A stretch of DNA of 64,000 bases from Bryum argenteum. Taxonomy: Eukaryota > Streptophyta > Bryopsida > Bryales > Bryaceae. The stretch spans positions 18,616,097 through 18,680,096 of the forward strand of contig CM073324.1 of assembly GCA_037043015.1 (NCBI GenBank), given 5' to 3'. Below, piece after piece: positions 34,713 through 47,607 of the stretch; position 1 is the stretch's first letter, and every line of letters starts with the position of its first letter. The notes under the pieces are model-generated. The model saw nothing but the letters and a program-made list of their open reading frames with translations, had not been told where the DNA came from and did no database searches. The translations under genes were made by a program, and so were the position numbers.

Positions 34713-36108
34713 CTTATAATTACAATTTTACTTACAATTATCAGTTGCTTGAAATTATAACTTCATACTTTTGATGTAATTTTAATTTTATCATGCAATC
34801 ATATCCTATCATGTAGTCTCACATTGTCCATATATAAAAATTGGTTTAATATAATATAATATAATATAATATATTTTTATAGTACGAATTGTTTCTACCA
34901 CCGATCCTGTATCTATTTTTTAGATTTGTTTATTTTGATTTTTTGAACACTTTCTTCAATGAATATAATTTCAATATTGTATTGTTTTATATATATATAT
35001 ATTAATTTTTAAATTTATGATATTGTCATTTATTTGGAAATTGATATATTATTAAATTGCATATACATAGCCTCATTCTTATTTATTCCTTCTCATAATA
35101 ATATTGTTTTTGGTTTTTCATCTAAGTCTCAAGAAACTTAAAAAATAAAAAAATAAAAAAATAAAAAAATAAAAATATTGAGGATCAATTTAATTTTCTA
35201 TAGCAAATTATTCAAGTGTTATTTCAAAATAAAATTGTGCATTGCTTTTTGATGTAAACCTCTTCAAGTACATGCAAATACTCAGATACAACATGTGGCT
35301 TCCGAATGGATCCTAGGGAATTGACAAAATACCAACTTGTGGGAGAAGTCAATAATATGAAGTATTCTATGATGTAATGTTTGTATTTGGTAAAAATATT
35401 ATACAAGTGATCCAAAATTCAAATCGATAAGTCTCTTGTCTATGCATGCGTTACTACTAGGTGGTTTTAGGTGTTTAGAAAAAACGGAACAACATACATC
35501 TAAAAGGAAAAACTCATAGATTTTTAGAAAAAATATGTCAACTAATGAGTAGCTAAAAACATATTAACCCATAAAGATTTTCAATGCAAAATTGCCTGAC
35601 AGCCTTCTTCTACTTTGGAAAAATATGAACCTTAACATTATTTAGAATATTCAATTGTGGGATCTTGAATTCAGCTTGACATTTTTCAAATCAAATTTCA
35701 TAGCACCCAAGGTAATAGGACGGGTGTGGAAATAGGACCCGGACCTATCCACACTTCACGGTCAAAGGATCTAGTTCTCAAAGCCGCGCCCCCGCGCAGA
35801 AGACTTCGTCCCTTCCTCGCAGATCCAGTCTTCAGCAGCAAGGAGTGGCAAGTAGACCTTGTAGTCGATTCGCAGATTCGGGCCGATATTTGCTCGATAC
35901 ATACATTGACTTGCGGTAGCTGAAAATGCTACTTCATTAACCGCCGTTTCCAGCTCTAAATTTCGTCCACTGTAGTCTCAGAACTGAGAGACTAGGGTTG
36001 TTTGTTATGCGATGAGCTCACTTATTTTAAAAGATCGATCGACGCGGTAGATGAAGAATTCCGGGAACGAAGAAGAAGGTGGATGATGCTTTAGAATTGT
36101 GAATCACC

Positions 36109-39100
36109 ATGAGGAAGCGCGACTTAGGCATCCTGCTGCTTGCAGCTTTCGCCATCTTCTTTTCGCTCCAGGTGAGAATCATATTATCTCAAATTTGCTT
36201 CTTCCGAGACCGGCTCCAGCATCAAGAGTGGATGTGCTCTTGTTGTGATCGAAATTTATAAGATTTGCCTTAAATTTAAGGCAGGTGTTTTTGAACTGGA
36301 GCTGATTTAGAGAGGACAAAATGAAGTTTTCATCACGCACATCAATTCCTTGGTTTTCCTCCTTGAAGAGTGAAGACTCTGTTTTCTCAGAATTAGGGTT
36401 TTTGGTCGTGGCAAGGAGATAAATTTATTACGTTGGTGTATTTAGGCACTAGTGCCAGGGAGTTACTTTAGAAAGATTCATGCGGAGGTGCCATTCGTAG
36501 ATTCAGGGTTTAGGGTAGAACATGCAAGGCCGTCGGGGTTTATACTGTTGACTTTGTAAAGATATTGCTGTCTTGATTAGTGGATTGACTTATATATATC
36601 GCTAACTAATCGTTAGAGAGAATTGGATTTTGTTAAGGGAATCAGTCGTTTTCCGATGTCTTGTATTTTGTTGTTTGAGAGAGCCTGTTTGGAAAACAAT
36701 TGAGTGATGTGCGTGTTGAGCAGAATGAGGGGAGCCTTTCGTTCCGGGAAGCGTGGGTGCACTACAAGGAGACTTCACCTCTAAAGCACGAAGCAGAGCG
36801 CTTGCCACCACCAGTAGTTGCCGATCTCAATGGAGATGGCCACGTTGAGGTTATTGTTGCCTTGGAAGACAAACTTCAGGTGATCATGAACATCATTGTG
36901 CTGCTTGTTTCTATGATATCTGCAGCTTTCCTGGTTCATAATCAGCAGTGAGTCTTCTGTACGTTGCTGACAATTCGTGGGAGCAGGTCATTGATCCACG
37001 AGTATCGTTTGCGGAGTATGGATTCGCGGAAGCTCGAGTGTTGGCGGAGGTGTCTCTCTTGCCAGACAGGGTGCGAGTGGGAGCTGGACGGAGGCCAGTA
37101 GCGCTTGCAGCAGGTGAGGTGAAACGAACTTTCAGAACGGAGGAAGTGAAGAAGCAAGTGATTGTTGTCGTAACCGCTGGCTGGAACATCATGTGCTTCG
37201 ACCACAATTTGAAGAAGCTTTGGGAAGATGATGTTCAGGTGCGCGCTTGTAAAAACTTTCGGTGCTAAATTTGAGTTAGTTCATTTTATTGTGCGTCTTT
37301 CAGATGCTTGCAGCGTGAGCTGCTTGTTATCTGTATTGATTGGCATTGGTATCTTATTTCTGTGGTTTCGAACTCCAGGTTGACTTTCCACATGGTTCCC
37401 ATCACAAAGAAGTGGCTATCTCTATAAGCAACTACACCTTGAAGCATGGAGATACTGGACTTATCATTGTCGGTGGGAGTATGGAAGTTCAGCCTCAGGT
37501 AGTAGTTTAGCATGATCTGGGTCTTTGTTATGATTCTTGATGGTCCATGAGATAAAAAGCAGGTGGTAGTGATATTGGGTTGACCATACTTAAGTACTGA
37601 TTTGAAAGGGTGACTTTTCAGATGCACTTGGACCCGTTCGAAGAGGAGTTACTGGCCGAGAAAGCAGCTGAGAGTCACCGACATTCAGCTGGTGCCAATG
37701 AGGTAGCTTGCGCTCAAACCTTGCGCACAAAGTATGCCTGGAACTTGGTCCTCGAGGATAGTTTTTTTGTTGCTCTTAGAAAATATAATATTTTGTTAAA
37801 TTTGCAAGTCGTCCTCAATCCAGTACCTTTGACGCCTGAACTACGAGCATGTTTCCACTCGTCATGGTAACACTTTGAAGTAGCTATTTCATTTAAAGAG
37901 CCTCATATCAGACTGTGGAAGGCGGTACATGATGAAAGACAAATTGAACTTGCGATTTATTCTAATATGGAGATGAAGTGGATGAGTTCCATTTTTGAGA
38001 ATCTTTCCGTTGACATATGTTCTTCTTGTGAATGACTTTAAACAGGCGGAAGAGGACTTGACGAAGAAGATGGGTGGTGGTAAAGAGCGTCATTTTTCAT
38101 ACTACGCTTATGCTGGTTTGACGGGTACACGTCGTTGGACTCATAGAAGTGAGGTAAGAATGCTTTCAATTGTGAGCAGCTCTCATATCTTCGGTGGCGT
38201 ATAGCAAGTTTCCAAGTCCATAGCTGACAAGAATTATGGGACCATGCTTACTTTTGTAGGACTTTCGACGTGATGCTAATACTGCCTCACTGCAACCACA
38301 ACACAACTATAGATTGGATGCCAACGCTCTTGCTACGAAGCATGTTGGAGAGGTGTGTTTCTTAACTTAAGGAGTAGGTCAGCTTTCTGCAACGGATTTT
38401 TGGATGCTTTTTGCATCATTGTTGGTCGTCATTGCGGCACAAGTAATATGTATTTGATGGCTTTTCTGGCAGGTTGAGTGCAGAGAATTTCGGGAGTCGG
38501 TCCTAAGCGTAATGCCTCATCGTTGGGTAATACTTTCTCTCCCTTGGTTTTTACGTTTGATGCTCCCATTTGCAATTGGTTTTCTGACTTAGTTGAGTTT
38601 TTCTCACATTCCAGGCCGAAAGGGAGGACACAAGGTTTGAGCTTGCACATTTCAGGAAATACCGGCGAAAAGCGGTAAAGAAGTCTCAAGGCAAGAACAG
38701 TAACCCTGCTTCCGAAAAGCCTGCGGCTAAAAATGTTCCTGGCAAAGATGCAAATGGTAATCCTATTGCGAAGGTCGTCGGCAAAGCTGCTGATCTTGCA
38801 GTTAGTGCCAAGACAAGAAAGGTGACGATCGAATTCTGAGTCTGTCGGAGTGTCGACTTTTTTCATGGCATTGCATAACTTCGTGAACAATGCTGACGCT
38901 CAATGCTCAATGCACGATCATTCTGTTTTTGCTATTTCAATTATGAAGTAGTGAGGTGGATGTTGACGAACGTCTTGGTGTTTTGCAGCAACAATTTATG
39001 TACGTTCCAATGATCACAAATTACACCTCACATTGGTGGGTGCCAAATGTGGTTGTGGCACATCTCAAAGAAGGAATTGAGGCTGTACACCTGGCCACTG

Positions 39101-40634
39101 GCCGCACTGTCTGCAAGGTACTTATTGCATTAATAGGGTGTACATTGGTTGCAATTACTCCAACCCAGATCGAGCTTTTTGAGTTGCCTTACTTTTGAAA
39201 TTGCTGTGATAAACAGGGGACTTGACAGCTAGGATCTTTACCTGTTTGCTTTAAATATATGATATCTCTAGGTCTGGTTCATATAGAAATCATGTCTCTC
39301 TCTCTCTCTCTCTATCCTGGGCATTTGGGTTGGATACGCTCTCTATATCCTTTTTCTTTCGGTTACTGGATGTCTTTCTGATGTCAATCACACGGTTGCA
39401 GCTGTTTCTACCAGAGGGAGGCTTGCATGCAGATATCAACGGTGATGGGGTTCTAGATCATGTCCAGGTGGGTTTGTCTTACTAGATTCCGTAACTCTAC
39501 TGAAGGCACTTTATGGAGCTCTCAGTCATTGCTTTGAAAGCGACGAATCTGTACCTCACATGCATTCGGTGTTGACCATAAGGGGTGTAGCCATTCATTG
39601 GTGTTGACAAAGGCTTAAGGGGCATACTTATGGTTTTTCGATTTCCAGGCTGTTGGAGGTCATGGATCGGCAAGAATAGTACCAACAGGAATGCAGGAAG
39701 CTCTGAAACCGTGCTGGGCAATGGCTACTTCCGGTGTACCAGTCAGGGAGCAGCTCTTTAACGGCACTGTCTGCCGACACTCTCCCTTTCAAGTCTATCC
39801 CCAGGTGACTATGGGAGGATTTGGCCGCCAGCATGACTCCGGAGACTTTGTAGAAGTCCTTGCTCCCATCATTGTGCCACATCCAGACGGCCATCACCAC
39901 CGTAAGGGAAGCCATGGCGATATCATCTTCCTTAATTCTCGTGGCGAGGTAGTCTCACCTCTGCACAGCCGTTTCCAAATCCATTATGTGTGCACGATAG
40001 AAGGCTTTCAACCAGAAAACATGGATCTTAGAATATACCTGTACATTCAATGCCGTTAATATCAATCTTACGTGAATGGTGATGCAGCAGGACTTGTCGG
40101 CAGAGCCTTATTTTAGTTATTTGAAATGTATTGCAGGTTACTTCCTTCTATATTGTTGGACCGAAACGGAACCAAGAGGCGGAGCATAGGTGGCAGCTGG
40201 TGACGAGTGCGTACTGGACAACCAGTCCAGAATTGAAAGGCATGCAAACACACAGAGTGGTGCCGAGCTTGATAGCATTGCCTCTCAGGAAGGGAGGGGA
40301 GCCAGAAGCGATTCTTGCAGTTGGGGAGTTGGAGGCGGTGGTGCTTTCACCCAAAGGCAGCCATGTGACGCAGTTCCTTCTTCCAGCCTCTGCCGCAGCG
40401 CCCGTCATCGCTGCGGATTTTTCTGGTGACAAGCTCATCGACCTCATCCTCGTTAGTGAGGATGCCATTTATGGTTTCGTGCAAACTCGCCATCCTGGAG
40501 CTATCCTTTTTAGCACGTTGGTGGGTGTGCTCATCTTGGTCATGGGTGTCATCTTCATCACCCAGCACATGGGTACCGGTAAAAGCAGCAAGGCTAGACT
40601 AGTGGAACGGCGAACCTCTGGTGGCGGCGTTTAG
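36109..40634 (+). CDS. NERD1: NERD1-like FG-GAP repeat membrane protein
   Basis: Thirteen exons: 36109-36171, 36724-36879, 36987-37238, 37379-37498, 37622-37702, 38046-38153, 38260-38352, 38473-38526, 38615-38821, 38989-39117, 39402-39467, 39649-39948, 40137-40634; 708 residues. The order is: signal peptide (ILLLAAFAIFFSL, residues 8-20); FG-GAP-type calcium loops DLNGDG (55-60) and DINGDG (about 432-437) and a degenerate DFSGD near the end of the ectodomain; one membrane span (about 664-688); a short basic tail. This is a type I membrane protein matching the single-copy land-plant family of Arabidopsis NERD1, which genetically interacts with the exocyst and affects root growth. Residues about 325-390 form a Lys/Ala-rich, probably disordered insert. 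Its biochemical activity is unknown. Intron 10 contains a (CT)n run near 39296. Confidence 0.9.
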
Positions 40635-41066
40635 GGATGTAAAATGAGACTGTAGCGAAAGTTTCCTTCGAACTGAGTTATTATCGAGTTGTTTTGATTG
40701 ATACTACTGTAGTGAGCAGCAGTAAAACCACTGAAATTTCGATCACCCTCTGCGTATGTGATCCTGTGATCTCTCATGCTATTTCATAGAATATTGTATG
40801 TTTCGTGCATTTCATTTCTATCAATATCATTCATTGTAAGTTGCACTTCATCATCCCAGGCTTGAAGGTTCCTTCTCGCATTTCTCAAAAGCTGATCCTC
40901 TCATCAACATGTACAGTACTCGAGTTCCCTCCGACGGAAAACAACAAAACATCATCCTCATTCAAAAAGTAAAAGTCAACGTAAAAGAACACTACAAAGA
41001 ACTTCCTGGAAACACGGTTTCAAATGATCAAAAGTAAAAGTAAAGTAAAAGATAACATCACTCACG

Positions 41067-41074
41067 TATAAATA
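41067..41074 (+). promoter_or_regulatory. TATA box of the 41.1-kb small gene
   Basis: TATAAATA lies 81 bp upstream of the ATG at 41148. It follows a block of AGTAAAAG/TAAAGTAAAAG repeats (about 41030-41050). The decayed relative has the same arrangement, with a matching repeat block near 47112-47130 and TATATATATA near 47145. Promoter homology therefore extends beyond the coding sequence. Confidence 0.65.
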
Positions 41075-41147
41075 ACCAATTCAGTACCCGATTATCTACT
41101 TGCTCTAAATTCACATTTCTTTAGCGAGCAAATAGAAGCAAGCCAAA

Positions 41148-41570
41148 ATGGCGCAGGCCTTTCTAATACTTGAGGAGGCTCATTCTCACTGCAAAAACCA
41201 CAATTATGCTGAACTCCGTGCATTACTGAAAACTCCCTCCACTACACACCAGTGCTTAAAAATGAGTGATTTCACGTTTGAGCAAGACGCCAATGGTAAC
41301 AATGCCTTGAATCTTTCACTTGATGAACAAAACGAGTTTCCGAGATATGTGATGTTATGCCGAGTTACTCCGCTTTCCATGGACGATGATACTACGGTCT
41401 ATCTCATTTTCGGTCATCCATTCACCTTCAATGACCAAGAAATTCAGAGATTATCAAAATCTGGAGCAAGAAGAGATCAAAGATGGACCTGGAAAAAATT
41501 GGTGCAATGGGGAAAGAGCATGAAACATACTCTGTTTCGGCAATCATATAGCACATTGCAAAAGCAATAG
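41148..41570 (+). CDS. unknown 140-residue protein, intact member of a local two-copy family
   Basis: A single-exon gene with a good TATA box. I do not recognise the family. The N-terminal half looks helical (AFLILEEAHSHCKNHNYAELRALLKT) and resembles the start of a helical-repeat protein. The centre has VMLCRVTPL and VYLIFGHPFTFND strands. The C-terminus is basic and Trp-containing (RRDQRWTWKKLVQWGK). There is no signal peptide or membrane span. A paralogue with frame breaks at 47197-47607 keeps recognisable stretches, including the CRVTPL region, so the frame shown here is probably the ancestral one. The gene is preceded by the NERD1-like gene, in the same orientation. Confidence 0.6.
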   Translation: MAQAFLILEEAHSHCKNHNYAELRALLKTPSTTHQCLKMSDFTFEQDANGNNALNLSLDEQNEFPRYVMLCRVTPLSMDDDTTVYLIFGHPFTFNDQEIQRLSKSGARRDQRWTWKKLVQWGKSMKHTLFRQSYSTLQKQ

Positions 41571-43869
41571 TTTATAAAACTATGACCCTTAGAATAGATC
41601 AGCTTAATGCTGTAATATTGCTCCATTATTGGCTTTTTATATACACTAAAAACACAGAACTAGGAATTTTTGCACTTGGGGGTAGAATCATGCACTTGCA
41701 ATGGATGGTTCGAAAAATCGCATATAGAGAAATTAGGTGGATCATTTCATCCTTAAATGTGGTATCTTATTTAATATCAAAATTCTAAAGAAATTATATT
41801 TGTTAATGATAATTATTGAACCTCATAATTGGATGCAATGTATCTTGGCAATATTTATGTGTACCATTCACTTTCCAAATTTTGATCCCCTCCAAGTGCT
41901 TTAAATGGCCAAGATATCCAAATCTTTATTGCACTTTTGTAACAAAAAAAAACATGTGACGCATGAGAAATCCAATATTCCTACAAACTGCTTTACTTAG
42001 CAACCATAATTTATGATTACCACTAAAATAAACTTACACTACTAAAAGTAAACCTTCTCTTCCCTAAATATTTATTTATATCTAATTTTCATACTAATAA
42101 CAATATTTATCATTTTGAAGGCGTTTGTTATCTATGTATTCAACCCGCATTGCAATGTATGCTAGAAGGTGTGGTTTTGCAAAAGTTGAAATTTTGATGT
42201 TTCGCTCCGTTGAAATACCATATATTGGAATACGAAGTTGTTGTGGTTCTTTGGTTCTTGCATGTTGTGTTTCCCCACTACTACGTTGTCCTCTATAAGA
42301 AGCTCTACAACTCCATGGAGCCTACTCAGGTTTTGTTGCTCTTCAAAGGTTTGTATGTCAAAATCTGTTGGAAGATTATGTAGAAGTCTTATGCCCACAT
42401 ATTTGTTCTTGCTATGGAAGGTGCTATATTTTGATACCTAACAACTTGACTTTCAAAACCCAAATTCTCCGTCTTTATCAACCTACAAGAAACCAACGAA
42501 CACTATGTCATTCATTATGTGAAGCTTAGAAATATCAAGGTAAGCATTATTTTTAAAACTCTACTACCAAATCATTAAGTTCACTTGATTTTGAACTAGA
42601 AATTGATGTAATACCTTTGAGATCTTACTACCAAGTTGGACACTTTGAATGACAAGCTCAAATCCATTGAGAGACTTGAAACTTTACCATAGGATTGAAT
42701 GTTGATTGGTTCAGTTAGGTTGGACTCCAAATCAAGTCTAGGTTTTTTGCTACAAGTTACAAAGTTGAAGAAAATCATATGAATGTATAGCATGTAATAA
42801 TATAAAGGTAACTCTATTTTGAGAGACTTAAAATGTAAGGTATGTTTTACAACTAGAAGCAAATTAAATTCCAAATATTCGATTAGGGTGTTACACATGC
42901 CACAATCTTTGAAAATAGAACTATTAATTTTTTTTATGGTGTATGTCATGCACTCTATATGTCTCGCATATGGAAAAATAATTATGTAGTAAGAGATAAA
43001 ATTGCATGTTTGTCAAAATCTTTGATTCTGAGCATAAATTGTCATTAATAAAAATATGTGCATGCCCCTTGTACCTCAAACCTTGTAATCAAGTATGGAA
43101 ACTTATAAACAACACTACTAGAAAAGAGTGGGGTTTGGAAGGTTTTTTTGGAAATGTTGTTCAAGTGAACCAAAGTCTTGGTACTTGCTTTAGCAATGTT
43201 TTCAATTGTAAATATTTTAAGTTGTAAACAATGTTTCTCATCAATACAATAACTTTACTTGTTTTTGTAAGAAAATTACTAAAGCAAGATGTAGGACATT
43301 CCTTTACTTGCGCAACTTTTGACAAAAAAACGTTGGGGATCCCTCTTTTAATTTCTAGTAATGTAAAAATGTGACATTTGGTTTAATAATACAAATGAGA
43401 GTATAATAATATGAGATAATAATATGAGATTGTCTCCATTATTTTCATTCACTATAGAATGTCATATTTATGGAAATTCTATTTCAATTCTAAAAACCGA
43501 ATTTGAATTCTGGCGCTCTCTAGAAATTTTAAGTCAATATTATAAAATTTGGGTAAGTTAGAGCCATACAGACTTGGGAATTTAACAACACATTAATAAA
43601 CCAAAATTTGAAATAACCGGTTGCTTTGAGTATTTTATATCCATACTGAATTACATGGAGATGCAACTTCCCAACTCAAAAACTAAAGCAAACCGAAAAA
43701 AGTAAAAGACAATAGAAAAAGAAAAGAAAACAACAAAACCTAGGGAAAAAAAACAAAGAAAAGGAAAGTTATAAGCAAGAAAAGTTTCAAATAAATTCCT
43801 AAAAGTTTTGTCAATCTAAGATTAGAAAATAAAAAATAATAAAAAATAAAAATAAAAATAAAAATTTCC

Positions 43870-44160
43870 ATGCCGCCGAACACCCTTTTGGCCGCTCGGC
43901 GGCAGCTCAGACCTTCGCAAGCGCGGAGGAGAGGTTGGCTGCCGCCTGCCAGCGGCAATGCCGCCGTAGCTGGTGACGGCGGCCAGGAGACTGCCGCTGG
44001 CAGACACCCCTTGCCGCCGTCAAGGCTGGCCGTGTGGCCGCTCGGGTAGCCTGGCCGGGTTGGTGAAAGGTGGGGCTAGGTCGCCCGCCCTTCATAGTCA
44101 CCAACCTTGCCACAAGGGCGAGGCGACACGGGAGGGATATAAGTACCCCTCCCCACATTT
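43870..44160. other. GC-rich island with a TATA-like site
   Basis: About 290 bp of strikingly GC-rich sequence, with many GCCGCC/GGCGGC words, is set sharply into AT-rich DNA. It contains short inverted repeats (TGCCGCTGGCAG). Near its right edge GGGATATAAGTACCCC offers a TATA box in a small palindrome. Open frames on both strands here have no family signature and are likely by-products of the GC content. It could be the promoter of a transposon, an LTR remnant or a noncoding RNA start. Confidence 0.5.
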
Positions 44161-44254
44161 CATTTTTATTGATTGCAAGATTTGACATAGCTTGAAGGTG
44201 GGCAATTTTTGGAACAACAAGAAATGATGATCACTTTAACCTTTTATACCAAAT

Positions 44255-44880
44255 AAAATAGGGTTTCATTGTTAAGAATCTCAATTTTACATGATTTCAC
44301 AAGTTCTTGTATACTTTCTTTTGCAATACTAGGGTTTCATTACAAATTAATGCTTTTGTACCTTTAGGGTTTTGTATACTTAGTTTATATTCTTTATTTC
44401 ATGTTTTTTTGTGTTTATATGAATTTTTCATGCGATTCTAGGGTTTCATTGCAAAAAAAATTTTACCTTTAAGAATTTATATAGTTTAAAAATAATTTGT
44501 TGTTTTATACTGTTATGTGGCTTTATAGGTTTTTGTAGTTTATTTTGAAGTTTTAGGATTTCATTGCAATGCTTTTATGTGGTTATAAGATTTTTTGTCG
44601 TATGGACCTTTTACAATTTTTATGGTTTTTCTTTTTCGATTTTAGAATTTTGTTGGAACAATATTTTCAAGTTCTAGTTTTTTTGTTTGTCTGTGGGTTT
44701 TTGTTGTTGTGGTATCAGTTGTTGTATTTTGAGCTTCAAATTTTGTTTCGAATTTTAGTTTTTACTAAATTAAAGCCTTATGTAACCCATGAGTTTCATT
44801 GCAAAATTATTTTTCGAATTTATTTATGATAGTTTGTAACCTTAAAGTTTTTTGTAATTTGTGGTTTTGTGGGTATAGAT
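44255..44880. repeat. degenerate tandem repeat with AGGGTTTCATTGCAA core
   Basis: The core occurs in variant forms near 44260, 44330, 44440, 44558 and 44790, each followed by a T-rich stretch with TTTATGT/TTTGTA words. The spacing is irregular at about 70-230 bp. It starts directly downstream of the GC-rich island. No coding potential. Confidence 0.5.
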
Positions 44881-46150
44881 TTCTTTTGGGTTTTTTATGG
44901 TTTTAATATTTTATATTTTCCAAAAACTTACAATTTTTTTTGGTTAACTGAAAAGTCATATGTGTTTGTAATATTGTTTTAACAACATTGTTTTAAAATA
45001 TAACATTGTTTTTATTAACATTCTTAAAAATCTTATTTTTAAAATTTTACTTTTAGAAAAATCTTATGTGAAAATACAAACTCTTTTTTCAATTGGTTTC
45101 CTTTTTAAATAATAAATATTTTGAATGGCACCTTTTGAATGGGCAAACAATGCGCAAGCAATGATCCCAAAAGATGGCGGTTTTTACTTCAATCAAGAGA
45201 GGGTGAGGTCTCGCCGCGTAGGTTAAGAGGGCAACCATACGTTTGTGGAGGCATTTTCTGTTTAAAACGAAGACTCAGGGTTGGATCGCGTGCCATCTAG
45301 AGTGATATTTGTTGTGGTGGCAAAAATGACAATGGATTATACGGACCTCTTGACTACATGAAAAGATTGTGCTACGTGAAGGGCAAGGAGCTACACCTGT
45401 CACTGGGAAGGAACAACCGCAATTGGAAAGTGTCGAGTTAATCACAGAAACTTTTCTAAACTTGCAGTGATAGGTTTTTATACAATACGTATTGTAAAAA
45501 GTGCAATGCACGTTTGGACGGTATCAGATGTATATTTGTTTTGTGACAAGAAAACATGTAATGTTTTCTTTGGAGTAAAGTTAACAAAGCTTTCTTTCAT
45601 AATGAATGTATTTGAGTTTTAGATTGCAATAAATGCATGTTTTCATATAGACTATTCATTACCAAAATGTTGATAAAGTATCATGAGTGTTTTAATAATT
45701 CTTGTATAGAAGTTTTGCATGTTGCAATGACATATATTAAGGTGTACTTTGTCATGGAGAAAATAGGGTATCTACATTGATAGTGATTTGGTATAATAAT
45801 TTGAAAAAATTAAGGATTTTGATAAAAACGAATTGCAAATGTACATTGCACTTCTTGGGTGTAAAATTAACGAATTAGGTGTTTAAATGGTCCCTCCACA
45901 TGTGATGTATAATTGTAAGTTTCAAGTAAAGTATGAATGTTCCTTTAATTGGTAAAAAAAATTAAAATGTGTACATATTGTACCAAGAAAGCATGGATGG
46001 AATGAAAAGGAATTCACATTATGTTCTGCATGAGGTCTATAGTGATTTTTGGAGTAGAGTTAAAGCAATGAATCCAAACATGAGGCATTTCAAATGAATT
46101 ATAATTATCCGAAGCTATGAAAAGATATTGTACACAATATGATTCTTAAT

Positions 46151-46271
46151 TTATAGTTTTGATTTCGGAGTCATCACATTAACAAGTTGTCTATGCAATA
46201 TCTTGCCAAATGTTGATTATTAGTATTGATTCTATGAATACAAACTTCCTTACTTTCTTGTATGGAGCCAC
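46151..46271 (-). pseudogene. decayed duplicate of the last exon of the 4CL-like gene
   Basis: On the minus strand this matches the 4CL-like last exon (48713-48594) from the splice acceptor to the stop. VAPYKKVRK at the start and GKILH and PKSKL at the end are preserved. The segment is 121 bases instead of 120, so there is a net frameshift, and the P-K-S-x-S-G catalytic-loop region is destroyed. Similarity continues on both sides, into the intron and into the 3' flank, so this is a DNA duplication and not a retrocopy. Confidence 0.85.
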
Positions 46272-47196
46272 CTATTTACAAAATCATCATTGAATCTTAA
46301 AAGCGAACATGGGTATTTGAGCTCCAAACTCACAATAATCAAGTAATTATAATCGGTTATGAGTAATCATACAAATTGTTTTTTACAAAGTTTAAAAATA
46401 ACAATTTAGTAAAACATGCACCATGTTAGGTATATTTAGCCTAATAAACAGTTGAATTATGAGTGATTTTCTTTATTGATTTGTAAATTGATTAGTTTTT
46501 TTTTTTTTGAAAAATTTCAATTTTCACAAAGTTTGCAAAAAATAGATTGTAAAATTATTCCAAATTGCGTAGATTGTTTTAGAATATTTTGATGTGCCCC
46601 TGTAAGATTGATTACCTTTTATGACTTGGGTCACTTCCGAACTAGAGTAGTGATTTGGTTGTGATCATATAGAAATCTTTTAATCCTTAACAACAAATCT
46701 AAATTTAAAGTGCCCTTTTGCTTTGTATATTCAAACATATACACCTTACAAAAATAGGAAGCACCTAGTGAAATCTTATATTAATTTACTTCTTTTAAGT
46801 TTTAACCCCTTTATCTAGTCTACCAAAAGTCACAAAAAATTATTATGAATGTCTTGGATCATTATGATTTAAATTTTGAATAATCATTATTATTTAAATT
46901 TTGATGATCACTATAATTTAAATTTTCGGTTTTGGTAGAATGGACTAAGCATTTGCGTCATTAATATTACATTGAAAAGGTGTTCAAAGTCAATGTTTAA
47001 AATTCCATAATAACAATAGATAATAACAACACAACCTCATCCGAACACAAAAGTAAAAGTACAAACAACAATAGGATCTTCCCGAAGCATCTAAAAGTAA
47101 TTCAACTAAAAGTATAAAGTAAAGTAAAAGAATAGTCCTCCGAGTATATATATAGCCAATTACCATTCTCATTGAACCATTTTAGAAGTGAACAAG
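46272..47196. other. AT-rich spacer between duplicated pieces
   Basis: The spacer holds no gene. The left end continues the duplicated 4CL-like intron sequence. A direct repeat of ATTATKATTTAAATTTT type lies near 46860-46925. The right end is the promoter-like region of the decayed 47.2-kb copy. Confidence 0.45.
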
Positions 47197-47607
47197 ATGG
47201 TGAGGAGTATACTTGTGGTTGAAAAATCTCATTTTTTTTGCCAAAACACAATTTCTATTTGTGCACTTCGGTGCAAAATCTCTAAAAAATATCACACTTG
47301 CTACAAATCTCCGAAGTCACTATTGAAAAGGATGTTGTAGGCAATGATGTATTGCTACAGTGCTACTACTCTCAATTGTGAATAGTGATCAAAAGGAGTT
47401 TTCCAAAGATGTTTCATCATGCCGAATTACTCCTCATTTATTAAATGTTACTACCATATATTTCACTTTTGCTCACCCGATTACGAACTTTGAGCAAAAG
47501 GATGAGGCATCTCCAAAAGAGCGATCAAATTTTAGGCCATCAAACCTAAGTAACAAAAATAATGAGGATGCAAAGTATTGGTTTGGGAGGGTTGAGAAGT
47601 TTTTTTA
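47197..47607 (+). pseudogene. decayed paralogue of the 41.1-kb unknown gene
   Basis: Aligned by eye with 41148-41570, this copy keeps the start codon region, the CGAATTACTCC block equivalent to CRVTPL, the TTTCACTTTTGCTCACCC block and the acidic/basic C-terminal part. It has frame breaks and in-frame stops, for example after the KNITLATN-like stretch around 47300. Only the segment from about 47360 to 47607 is open. The TATA-like site and AGTAAAAG repeat block upstream are also shared. Confidence 0.65.

Larger units (their letters stand above)
31707..36108. other. very AT-rich spacer with simple repeats and transposon remains
   Basis: From about 31.7 to 35.7 kb the sequence is strongly AT-rich and holds no intact gene. 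It contains purine-type simple repeats near 32868-32905, an A51 run (33639-33689), ATAAT repeats near 34850-34870, a TA run near 34990 and AAAAAAT repeats near 35140-35175. A phrase with TTAGGTTCCACCGCTATRATTT occurs near 33355 and 33565. A degraded reverse-transcriptase fragment lies at 34455-34712. From 35720 to 36108 the composition returns to gene-like and should be the 5' leader and promoter of the NERD1-like gene. Confidence 0.6.
41571..46150. other. AT-rich spacer with a GC-rich island
   Basis: No intact gene was recognised. The spacer includes a GC-rich island (43870-44160) and a degenerate tandem array (44255-44880), listed separately. A minus-strand frame at 42162-42398 (LLHNLPTDFDIQTFEEQ) faintly resembles a copia Gag but is too short to call. 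The remainder is low-complexity AT-rich DNA. Confidence 0.5.

Noticed and set aside
42162-42398. possible copia Gag fragment
   Set aside because: The resemblance (LLHNLPTDFDIQTFEEQ) is too short and no other element parts are nearby.
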